From Rhizophlyctis rosea (taxonomy: Eukaryota; Chytridiomycota; Chytridiomycetes; Rhizophlyctidales; Rhizophlyctidaceae): a stretch of 20,376 nucleotides of DNA. Shown piece by piece: positions 1 to 8,298 of the stretch; positions within the stretch are counted from its first letter, which is position 1, and every line of letters starts with the position of its first letter. The translations under genes were made by a program, and so were the position numbers. The notes below the pieces were generated by a model. The model saw nothing but the letters and a program-made list of their open reading frames with translations, was not told where the DNA came from and did not search any database. The DNA lies in assembly GCA_027596075.1 (NCBI GenBank), contig JADGJC010000429.1:7870-28245 (forward strand). Reading direction: 5' to 3'.

Positions 1-87
1 GGTGGGGTTTTTTCCTTGTAAATTAGGGTCCATTTGTTTTTCAAATCTGCAAACCGCCTTTTGCATTTTTTTTGTTTTATTCTTGCT

Positions 88-106
88 CCCCCCCCCCCCC
101 CCCCCC
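88..106. repeat. Homopolymer tract of 19 C
   Basis: An uninterrupted run of 19 cytosines, followed by CTCTTTCAG. The tract plus CTCTTTCAG reads as a pyrimidine-rich intron end with an AG acceptor at 113-114. Such long homopolymers are prone to length errors in assemblies, so any reading frame crossing it is unreliable. Confidence 0.9.
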
Positions 107-114
107 TCTTTCAG

Positions 115-269
115 ATCCCACAAGCACTTCCATTTGTCGACATCTCATCGACAAGCGCCGGCATTTTGGCACCGCTACATCTACTATAATCCCGACAGAA
201 AACGCCAAGATACTCACAGCGTTGGCATGCATGGCGGGAAGTCTTGTCGCAGCCATAGGCGCGGAATAA
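115..269 (+). CDS. Possible terminal exon of a small mitochondrial-type membrane protein
   Basis: I do not recognise this protein. Reading from the AG acceptor at 113-114 in phase 2 gives about 51 residues ending at TAA 267-269. The peptide has a basic stretch with an RRHF-GTATST pattern, resembling a mitochondrial presequence cleavage site. It then has a C-terminal hydrophobic helix (ILTALACMAGSLVAAIGA) and stops after Glu. The 5' exon would lie upstream, at or beyond the window edge. Seen: pyrimidine tract, acceptor, frame and hydrophobic helix. Inferred: that it is an exon and that it is mitochondrial. Two other frames across the same bases are also open, including one on the minus strand, so this call is weak. 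Confidence 0.27.
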
Positions 270-2917
270 TCCACTTCACCAAACTCCGATCGCTTCATTG
301 GAATAACGTAGTCGAAAGCCAAGTGAAAGGATGCAGACGGGTATCAGGAGATTGATGAGACTTGCGAGGGAACGTGTCTAATCGCACCGCATTAGTTTCC
401 TTCCAGGATGAAGGAGTAGAAGGCGTAATCACCTTCGTTGTGTTGGGGTATCTCAGTCTGAGAAAGTTTATTTCACTGATTGATAGCGATTTTGATGATG
501 AATAATGTCTTTGGTGATCAGCAGCGGTGTTGAGGTTGAGTTCAACTCAAAACCAGATATTGAGAAACTATGATGCCGCTGATGCGAGTCGTTTGACTAT
601 TCGAATATATGATTGATAGGGGAAGAAGGTGCGAAATGTCATGACATGGAAATGAGAGGGCTTTTGCCCAGCATGCAAAGGTGATGAAAGATCCCAAATC
701 AACCACTCGCACTACCATCACGTAGCAACCACAGACACCAATGCGAAACACACGAAGCAGGGGTGGACAGTGCAATTACATATTTAGAAACCAATACACA
801 GAGTACGGTTGGAAAATACGATTGTTGGAAGACGTTGCTGCCACCCCTATGATACGACAACTTCTACGGACAGAGTCACATAAGATGAAACGTACATTTA
901 TTTCGTTCGAACAGCTGTCAATGCCCGACGATTATGGAGGGTGCTTGCTGGTCAACCAAAGAGTTGGTTGGCGGACGAAGGAAGATGATGAGCAGCGAGG
1001 GAGTATATAGAACCGACGGAGTCTTTACGATAGGCGAGCAGATCAATAATGATGGGAAGTGCTAGTGCCCAAAAGTCTGGAATGGGGCAAGGGGGGAAAA
1101 TACTGGGGAGAGAAGGGTCGGTGGTCGATGCTGTGTCTTTTCGGTGTGGATTGGGGTCATTTTGGGTGGGTGTGAAGATTCAGCCCAACCAGTCGTTGTC
1201 GATCGCATTGAGTCTCGATGAATCCCCATGGCTACTCGGGGACACACTGGGGGTGTGGCAAAGGGTCGATGTCGCGAACCCGGGGGTTTGGGTCTTACAG
1301 CATGGATTTGTGTTGGTTTGTCCCAAGATCCTTCTGACCAATGGACACGTCAGGAAGGGTCGTGAACCAGGGTGTGGAGGAACACTGAGGCTGGCGAATA
1401 CTAAAGTAAAAAATAGGGATTTAGGATGTCGGTAACAACATCCTCCTCAAGAAAAAAGCATCTGACAATCGTGAGGATTGCAGCATGGGTCCGGTGCTTA
1501 CCCGGGTATTGAAAGGGTGTGAGGGAGGCGCAATCTGATAGTGTCTGAAAGACGCCAATTGACAAATGACCCAATTTCGTTGTAAGTTGGTAACTTGTGG
1601 GGAGACACTTGCCCATCATTTCCGATCCTTTGGATTTGGACCGCCTGGTGTGACGATGACTGCCATTTTGGGGGGGATGAATTGCTGCTCGGGCGCAGTC
1701 GGATCTGTCAAGCTGACGGACTGGTACGAAATGACACTTGGACAATGCAATTTGGATGGCGGAGATTCAGCCACGGATGGGCTGAGGCTTAGGCGCAAAT
1801 AACCAATCACAGGTGAGCTCCTGAGTCATTGGCTGCACACCAGCATCCTGCGTAAAACTTTGGGGACCAACAGATGCAAGACGCGCCTGTGGAACCAACT
1901 CGTCCATCACACGCAGGTCCGCCTTTTGATTGGCCAGGGCAGACGTTGGAAATTGGTGCTTCTGGGTGAAGCAGGGTGGTGTTCCAGTAAGGCGTCATTC
2001 CATGGGTTCGGGTTGACGTTCATTCACTCCGTTGATTGTGGGCCACAACATTCACATCTGCCAGGAAGTGACCGCGCCACCAACTCACTTGTCTGCCGCT
2101 CTCCTTCACGAAGTTCGCAGCATTGATTTGACGTTTGCAAAACGCCAAACAATGCGGAGGACAAGGAATTCCCAGTGCCCAGTTGCGCAGCAGCAGCGCA
2201 GTTGTTATTGATTGAGACTTTCAATGACCATGGCCCAAAACCCACACTTCCATTCCCAGTCAATATTCCCAACGCCCCCAGCTGCTCATCCCTCTTGGAA
2301 ACAGACCATCATCCTTCATTTCAACTATCAACCCAAACTTATATCACGGACCAAGGAAGCTGATCTAGACTAGACACCTGGTCATTCTGACGGACTCCTC
2401 CGCCCAAGTCGTCCGGATCAACAGCATTCGATCCTTTCAACCCCTCTATCCCTTCTGCGTTGGGTCCATGATTGACCGATTCAGATGAAATACCGAGGAA
2501 ACTGTGGACGGAATCGTCGGGATGGTCACACTCTCAGAATGTCTTCCCTCTTGCTTTAGCGCCAAGGCGGTCTGTGCTGTTACATCTCATGTAACCCGCA
2601 TCCCTGTTACCGACCGCAAACCCGGCTGAATTAGCATGAAATCTCTTCAATTCACCACCTCCGCCGCCTGAATAAAAACGCAACTCTGAACAACAATACA
2701 AAAGCTCATCGAAAAACATTGTGGTCGGTCCAGCAGCGCGGCAGGAACAAGGTTATCGACACGTGGCTGAGTTCACGGCTCGGCGAGCGGCGAACGTTCG
2801 GAAGTGATTGGGTCTCCCAGCCCACTTCCTGTATCCCGCCGCAGTGAGTGGAGAAGTGTGCGAAAGCCCCCATGCTTGTGCAAACATGCAATAACACCTT
2901 AGCGCTTCTTACTTGAG

Positions 2918-2946
2918 ATGATATCGATAAGCACTCGTGATATCAT
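2918..2946. repeat. 8-bp perfect inverted repeat
   Basis: ATGATATC at 2918-2925 pairs with GATATCAT at 2939-2946 across a 13-nt spacer. It lies in gene-less DNA and could be a chance hairpin or a binding site for a dimeric protein. Confidence 0.5.
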
Positions 2947-3319
2947 GAAGGTGTGAATGGTTTCAAAACCCATAGCTGCTCACTTCCCGCCACATCTTCC
3001 CAACTTTGATGTATAAGTTAGCGCTGATTAAACACCATACAAAGAGACCCAAGCACGCCATGCCAGAATCACGCAAGCTCGCCGTGAGACTATTTTGCTC
3101 CGCACTATCCCTAATGAAGCGCCACCCAACATGGCAAGAAAGAATCAACGGGATGCAAGGCATTGCACCTCAAGTTCAGCATGCAAAGACGCGGTCTTGG
3201 AGAGACTTTCCGCATTGATACAAATTACGTCTGCAAACGAAATCAAGCACCCTTCCTCTTACTAGACGGAAATGCCATTTGGAAATAATTGATTGGACAT
3301 TGCAGCTTTCAAGCGGGTG

Positions 3320-3333
3320 TTGCGAATTCGCAA
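3320..3333. repeat. 14-bp perfect palindrome
   Basis: TTGCGAATTCGCAA is perfectly self-complementary. No gene start lies close by, so a regulatory role cannot be assigned. Confidence 0.55.
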
Positions 3334-3593
3334 TCCGATTATCTCAGAAGGGAAGTGATTTTCCATAAGTTAGTGTTGACAAATTTGACCCAAGTGCAGG
3401 TCAAACAGGTGTTGTTGTGTTGCCTCCAAAGGCGTTTTCCAAGATTATGTAAGCAAGACCCTGGCGTTTCGTGTAACAATTTTTTGACCCAGGCCCTGGC
3501 CATTTGCTTCCCTGCAGTGACCGCCATCCCGATCTGCCAATCTGTGATTTGCGCAATTTAAAAACCTTTATCGCCTTATCCGGGGGGACACAG

Positions 3594-3640
3594 AGTGCAC
3601 ATCACTTTCCAGCCGTATCTGCTGCCCACTGATGTGCACT
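3594..3640. repeat. 11-bp perfect inverted repeat
   Basis: AGTGCACATCA at 3594-3604 is the reverse complement of TGATGTGCACT at 3630-3640, with a 25-nt loop. Each arm contains the palindrome GTGCAC. It could form a stem-loop in RNA or be a paired protein site. It sits in the gene-poor left part of the window. Confidence 0.55.
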
Positions 3641-4607
3641 GGTGAAGGGAGTGATAGGATGATTCCTGCTCTGGAGCGGCCCATCATTGCGTGAATCGCG
3701 TGTAAGCATGCTTAATAGAATGTTACCCTATTACATGCAATCACAGAGGATCGTGTTGTTCGGAGGGATGATTTGCGCATAAACGAGTTTAAGGCCATCT
3801 GGAGGCGTGCTCAGCCATACTGAGTACTTCGCTTTGGGTGACCCTGCCTTCTCTGTACCATATGGTCTGCACAAGAATGATTCCGGTGGAGATGTGAAAA
3901 TCAAGGTCGGACTTTGACTTTGGAAAAGGAAGGGCACAAGATGGTATTTGATGTGTCTTTGCTCAGTGCAAGATATATCTGGCCATTCTGGTCGCTGTGC
4001 GCGGTTGGAGAGAGCTGTTCGACACCACTACCCTCATGTTCGTTTAGCTGTGGGTTAGAATATACTGAAAATGCATGGCATCACGGCTTTGAGGCACTCA
4101 AGTGTACGTAGTTTTGTAGCCCCGACAATACGGCGCTCTTAAAAGCTTATGATTCGCATCTATAGTTCACGCCTCATTCTAGATAACTTCCCATTCGTTA
4201 CTCAGAACAACAAATCCGGGAACATCCAAAGCAAAATCCAAACACTGTTACGTCAACCTCATCATCTTTTACCCTCTACCCTTCAATGCCTGTCGCACCG
4301 TCCATGTGCATTGTTGAGAATCTTACTGAATGAGTCATGAACGGTATTTAAGGGTCTCACTGGTCCCCTGAAATGAGCCTGGATCAGGGAAATTCCCTCC
4401 CTACAATGACCGTTAGAAGCCACCATAGGTTATTCAGTGCCGAAGGATTGTTGATTGGGTTCCTCGAGCGGCCATTGAAGAGAACCGACTGCACCAATGA
4501 TGCACCCCTCCCGCGGTGGCTGTTATGCTGATGATCGGGGAATACCAAACAATGCAAAGTACGGACTATTTGCCGGAACCCTCGGCGGGACCGCGATCAC
4601 CTTTGGC

Positions 4608-4615
4608 TATAAATA
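4608..4615 (+). promoter_or_regulatory. TATA box of the 4669 gene
   Basis: TATAAATA lies 61 bp upstream of the start codon at 4669. That spacing leaves a short 5' UTR, which contains a run of ten A just before the start codon. Confidence 0.65.
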
Positions 4616-4668
4616 CTCCCCACTCTCACTCCCAAACTGGGCAACGTAGACAGGACAAAAAAAAAACC

Positions 4669-5779
4669 ATGCCATCCAAAGCCCAACAACGCAAAAACAA
4701 GGCCGTCAACCGCGCGCGGAGCGAATCTCAATCCGACTCATCAGCTCGTTCATCGACGACCGAAACTGTGGGGCGAGCTCAACGGGCTGCGGTTGATGCT
4801 GTGAGTCAAGCTCAGGATAGGGCGGAACCGTTTGTGCAGAGGGTTAAGGAAGCTAGTAGGGATGTTAGCGACCGGGCGAAGAGCGAGGCGCGTCGTGCTG
4901 AGAGGAGGGTTAGGGAGCGTGCGAATGGCGTCAGTGAGGGTACGAATATGGGGAACGTCTTGAAGACTTTGGTTGTACTTGGTGTTTTGGGTGGTGAGTT
5001 TTGATCGTTTTTGTACGTGCACAATTTTGTCGATTCCTCTTCATTAAAATCCGCTCCCCCAACCACCAGTCCTCTTGGCCGTCTTCGGCACCGACCTCCT
5101 CGAACGCACCAACACCAAAGGCCGCATCGCCCGCGCCCCAGCCGGCAGCACCTCCTCCCGCCGCGGCGACCAACAAACAACAGACCTAACCCCCATAACC
5201 TCCGCAAAATGGTCAGACATCCTTTCCTCCCCCCTCCTCGCCTCCGCCGACCCGCAAAACCAACGCGGAGACACAGACTTCATCCCCCTCGCAATCCAAA
5301 TCCTCCACCCACCCACAACAGCATCCCAATCCACTCACCAACGCCGCTCACAAGAAGTTGAGTCGTTGTCGGATATTAGTATTCAGGACCTTGCGTCCAC
5401 CGACCCGCTTCTGGCAGAGAAAATCGACTTCCTCCACGCCACGTTGCAACGCCGCCAATCCCCCGACTTCTGGAACGAAGACCCGCTCCTTATCGGTGAC
5501 AGCGCCATCATTTTGCAGAACATGGCGCCGATGGTTGATCAGTACTGGGACCCGAAATGTAACTGCTGGGTGAACGCGTACCAACCTACTAAGAAGAGGA
5601 GGAGGAGCGTTCCGGGTACGCATGACGATGTTTTGGAGAGTGCAAGGTGTGCGTTGAAAGTTGCGACTAGGACGCTGTCGACGCCTGGGGCTATTGATCG
5701 GGAGGGCTTTGAGAAGGCGCTGCAGACGATTAAGGATGCGGAGAGTGTGAGGGATGTTGCGGCGCAGGTTGGGTGTTAG
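4669..5779 (+). CDS. Two-exon single-pass membrane protein of unknown function
   Basis: I do not recognise the family. Exon 1 is 4669-4993 and exon 2 is 5070-5779, joined in phase 1 across a 76-nt GTGAGT...CAG intron, giving 344 residues. The ATG at 4669 was chosen because it follows an A-run and a TATA box, and because the frame upstream of it lacks the gene's composition. Residues 1-95 are hydrophilic, rich in Arg, Glu, Ala and Ser, and likely helical (a LEA- or apolipoprotein-like pattern). Residues about 98-117 (VLKTLVVLGVLGGVLLAVFG) form one glycine-rich transmembrane helix, and the intron falls inside it. The remaining roughly 225 residues are soluble, with a DFWNEDPLLIGDS motif, a CNCW motif, a KKRRR basic patch and a C-terminal helix. 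If the intron is retained, translation stops within two codons of the splice site, leaving only half of the membrane helix. Third-position base use changes sharply inside both exons (see findings). The gene converges on the minus-strand gene ending at 6074. Confidence 0.85.
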
Positions 5780-6073
5780 TGTGGGGGTTTAGCATGTGAT
5801 TAGATGGAGAATGGGCTAGGTGGTGGACCGAAATGAAATTCCCGTGAATATACCAATAGAAATCGATTACTTCTGAACATTACTGCAGTTGTCGGAATTC
5901 AAATCAGGCATAACTTCATGTTAAGTCCGACGATTCTCTATTCAAAAGGCAAAGCCACTTGGCGCGACTTCTCTGATCGACAAATACAAATGTACAAAAT
6001 CACTAAGTATGGGAAAATATCTTCATAGAAATTCAACACCCTCATCTTCCGGACAAGCATGACAGATTGAATC

Positions 6074-6955
6074 TCATGATGCCAACCGTTCGTCCACTAG
6101 CTCAATACTTTGCTTCAGATACTGAACCGCAAGCTCCGCTTCCTGAAGCGGGATGCCTTCAGGCTTCTTCAACTGCATCGCCTCTTCCAACTCCGTCAAC
6201 TGCTCCGTCAATTTCGCTTTCGTCATGTTTAGATAGTCCTCTGCAAAAATATCACGCATTGAGACACCCTTTTCAATATGTTTGCAAGAACTCCATCCAA
6301 TACTCACTGTCAGCATTCCCCCAATCAAAATTAACCTGCATCCGGAAACTTCCAAACACGTTCGTAATGTCCATGGATCCCATATTGTCATGCTCGTTCG
6401 CAATGTGTTGCGCAACTTCCTCTGCGTCGTCGTCGTCGTCATCGTCGTCGTCGGGGACGTAGGTGAAGATGTTGTAGTCGGAAAGGAGTTTTGAACCGTG
6501 GATTGCTATTAGGGTCCCGATGTAGATGCCTAGACCTACTACGCCGATGACTTTGAACCATGCTGATGGGAGGTGGGATAGGGAGGGAAGGTTAGGAGGG
6601 GAAGGTGAAGCGTACGTGTTTTCTGACAAGGAACGCACCTTTAGGAGACAGATCCACAAGCTGGCTCGCAAAACTATCTGGAATCTGCGAACCGACGCGT
6701 TTGTTAGCCACTTCTTACAAGAAAGTTTACACCAAATATCCTTTCTACCTCGTCAAAGTCGTCATATATTGCGCTCGAGCTAGTAGCTCCAGGCCGGCTC
6801 ATGGTACTGCAACGGACGGAAGTTTGACGCGGTTGGGCGAGTGGCAGACATTGTGCGATGGGTGTTGGTGGCGCGGGACGGTGGAATATGAGGGTGCTAG
6901 TGGGCGTTCGGACTCGTTGTAAGAGGCGCGTACTTCTTTGACGGAGAGGGTTCAT
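6074..6955 (-). CDS. Four-exon probable mitochondrial single-pass membrane protein
   Basis: The family is not recognised. On the minus strand the exons are 6955-6719, 6684-6639, 6562-6308 and 6240-6074, with introns of 34 nt (GTAAGA...CAG, containing GCTAAC), 76 nt (GTGCGT...CAG, containing CCTAAC) and 67 nt (GTGAGT...CAG). All joins keep frame and give 234 residues. The N-terminus (MNPLRQRSTRLLQRVRTPTS) is Arg-rich and has no acidic residue in the first 60 or so, as in a mitochondrial presequence. Residues about 98-115 (VIGVVGLGIYIGTLIAIH) form one membrane helix. Next come a run of nine Asp encoded by a trinucleotide repeat (about 6425-6452), an acidic region, and a C-terminal Leu/Glu/Lys-rich segment likely to be a coiled coil. 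Seen: splice signals, frame, helix. Inferred: mitochondrial inner membrane location. The first intron is unusually short. An alternative donor 30 nt upstream (GTAGAA, 64-nt intron, same phase) would remove ten residues. Confidence 0.75.
6425..6452. repeat. CGT/GAC trinucleotide repeat coding poly-Asp
   Basis: A near-perfect CGT repeat on the plus strand, with one CAT unit, encodes nine consecutive Asp on the minus strand in exon 3 of the membrane-protein gene. Such tracts vary in length between strains. Confidence 0.8.
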
Positions 6956-7279
6956 TATGTTGTATGCTATTGGTGTAGGTGTGCAAAAACTGGCTGTTTA
7001 GTTCTGCGCGGATGGCGGGGTTGATTTTTTGAGGAGAACGAGGCAAGATGGAACACTTTCCTGTTCACAAGTCATGACCGACTGCAATCTGGATGGATTC
7101 GTAGTGCTATTACATAATCCATCCTCGCTGGATAATTGGCGCTCCATGGGAGTGTCCACCAGCCAATTCCTAACCCTTTTCCTTCACTTCCTTCTGTCTC
7201 TCTTCCCCTACTCTGATCTCTCAGAACCCTCTAATTCGTCCTTGTCAAGCTGTCGGAGCGCTTCCTCTGTATACTGGGC
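6956..7279. other. Intergenic stretch, no supported gene
   Basis: This is the upstream region of the minus-strand gene starting at 6955, up to the tandem duplication. No clear TATA box, RNA gene or coding frame is visible. A 7-mer GTCCTTG at 7238-7244 is complementary to CAAGGAC at 7641-7647 (see findings). Confidence 0.5.
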
Positions 7280-7605
7280 AGTAGGAGATGGGGCCGCCCG
7301 TGATTGTACAAGTGCTGGTACGCCAGAGTTAAGCTGGCACATTCCACTTCGGTAAGGGGCATTCTGCGCGAAGGGCACCTCAACGATGAGCTTTTTGCTC
7401 AAGCGAAGTACCGCGCGCCCTGTAGCCAGTAGGATATGGGGCCGTCCGGAACTGCCTCGTGTGTCGGCGTGTTTGTACAAGTCATTGTTGGTACGCCGGA
7501 GTTAAGCTGGCACATTCCACTTCGGTAAGGGGCATTCTGCGCGAAGGGCACCTCAACAATGAGCTTTTTGCTCAAGCCAGTGCCGCGCGCCCTGTAACCT
7601 ACTGG
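7280..7605. repeat. Imperfect tandem duplication, core period 173 bp
   Basis: Two head-to-tail copies. The 87-nt cores at 7317-7403 and 7490-7576 match at 85 positions; the two differences are both A/G transitions (7325/7498 and 7385/7558). Each copy begins with AGTAGGA.ATGGGGCCG (7280 and 7428) and ends with CCGCGCGCCCTGTA.CC. Copy 2 carries about 25 extra bases near 7448-7472. Each core contains a small hairpin, TGAGC-TTTTT-GCTCA. Copy 2 is bracketed by an 8-bp inverted repeat, CCAGTAGG (7426-7433) and CCTACTGG (7598-7605). Both base differences are silent in one minus-strand frame, but two sites are too few to argue for coding. It is not a known rRNA, snRNA or transposon that I can identify. 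Confidence 0.8.
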
Positions 7606-7623
7606 TGGTTTCTATATGGATGA

Positions 7624-7648
7624 GCGGGTTCGACTCCCGCCAAGGACC
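7624..7648 (+). other. tRNA-like T-arm and 3' acceptor fragment
   Basis: GCGGG-TTCGACT-CCCGC forms a perfect 5-bp stem with a 7-nt loop that fits the tRNA T-loop and the RNA polymerase III B-box (GGTTCGACTCC). It is followed by seven bases (CAAGGAC) and one more, as in a tRNA acceptor end. No anticodon arm can be folded in the bases just upstream, so this is not an intact tRNA. A remnant tRNA 3' half or the Pol III box of a SINE-like element fits better. Confidence 0.5.
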
Positions 7649-7762
7649 TATAAGTGTTGTGTAAACGTTTGTACTGATGGAGTGGCGTCAGAGGATGCGT
7701 AATATATATTTATACAAGGAGTGTCGTCCATCAATCATGCCATAGTAATTAGCAAGGTCCTG

Positions 7763-8071
7763 CTATAAGAGAACCTGCAATCGTCTGTTGCAGTGAACAC
7801 TTCGTATTGTCCCTTCCTGGTCTTCGTGAGAGTCTAGGGCGATCACCGTTTGGCCAGCCATTGCTATAGCTTTGGTTGCATAGACGCTGCAAATAATCAA
7901 ACCAAACTCATATCGGGACGCACTGTCGAGTCGGCCTTCCATCAGAATTGGTCGAAAGCGAAAGCTGGAAGTGCTGGCGTCGTGTCGGTGCTGCGCTTGT
8001 GGCTTCAAGCTGGGTTGAGGGGTTGTGGCCCTTAGAAGAGCTCGCGAAAGCTGCAAGTTGCGTGACTGCAC
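7763..8071 (-). CDS. Weak candidate small protein with presequence-like start
   Basis: An uninterrupted 102-codon minus-strand frame. Its first 40 residues are basic and Ser/Thr/Ala-rich with no acidic residue until about position 31 (MQSRNLQLSRALLRATTPQP), resembling a mitochondrial targeting sequence. A mildly hydrophobic stretch follows (FGLIICSVYATKAIAMAGQTVIAL). It is divergent from the ankyrin-like gene, with 228 bp between the two starts. An overlapping minus-strand frame at 8126-7908 looks similar in composition, which weakens the case. No family is recognised. Confidence 0.25.
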   Translation of the reverse strand: MQSRNLQLSRALLRATTPQPSLKPQAQHRHDASTSSFRFRPILMEGRLDSASRYEFGLIICSVYATKAIAMAGQTVIALDSHEDQEGTIRSVHCNRRLQVLL

Positions 8072-8298
8072 CGTTTCGAGCAGGCAATCTCAACCCCAAG
8101 TACACTTTATGAGCGCTCAACACCACTACCGATGTTTCAACGGCGAGAATCTCCGCGTCTTTGATACTGGTACTAACTCCTCTCCAACTACTGACTTTGT
8201 CAAAAATAAAAACAGCGCCACCCTAGAATTGTTCCAATATCGGTCCACCAAACCCCTGTGCAACGACACCACCATTCCTTAGCAATAGTGTCCCGAAA

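Larger units (their letters stand above)
270..4600. other. Gene-poor stretch, no supported gene
   Basis: About 4.3 kb with only short, mutually overlapping open frames on both strands (the longest about 128 codons, at 1049-1435). None has a recognisable domain, a convincing splice pattern or a consistent codon bias. Several CCAAT/ATTGG motifs occur near 1800-1930. Short inverted repeats at 2918-2946, 3320-3333 and 3594-3640 are listed separately. It could hold non-coding RNA, decayed genes or regulatory DNA; I see nothing that decides. Confidence 0.6.

Noticed and set aside
2..355. A 117-codon frame across the poly-C tract
   Set aside because: Its poly-Pro depends on the exact homopolymer length, and it competes with the better-looking frame ending at 269.
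1049..1435. A 128-codon plus-strand frame, the longest in the left region
   Set aside because: No domain, no promoter or splice signals, and no codon bias like that of the supported genes; probably a chance open frame.
7208..7480. A minus-strand 90-codon frame over the first repeat copy
   Set aside because: It is open mainly because of the repeat; the second copy ends in a different stop context. The silent nature of only two substitutions is too little evidence for coding.
7280..7605. CRISPR-like or LTR-like interpretation of the repeats
   Set aside because: Only two long copies with no regular spacers, and no TG...CA ends, primer-binding site or element body between them.
7560..7650. A complete tRNA gene ending at the T-arm
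   Set aside because: The T-arm is perfect, but the 17 bases where an anticodon arm should lie do not pair, and no matching acceptor 5' strand is present within normal tRNA distance.
7908..8126. Minus-strand 72-codon frame with a presequence-like start
   Set aside because: It overlaps the 7763-8071 candidate in another frame, has no further feature and ends without a fold-like segment.
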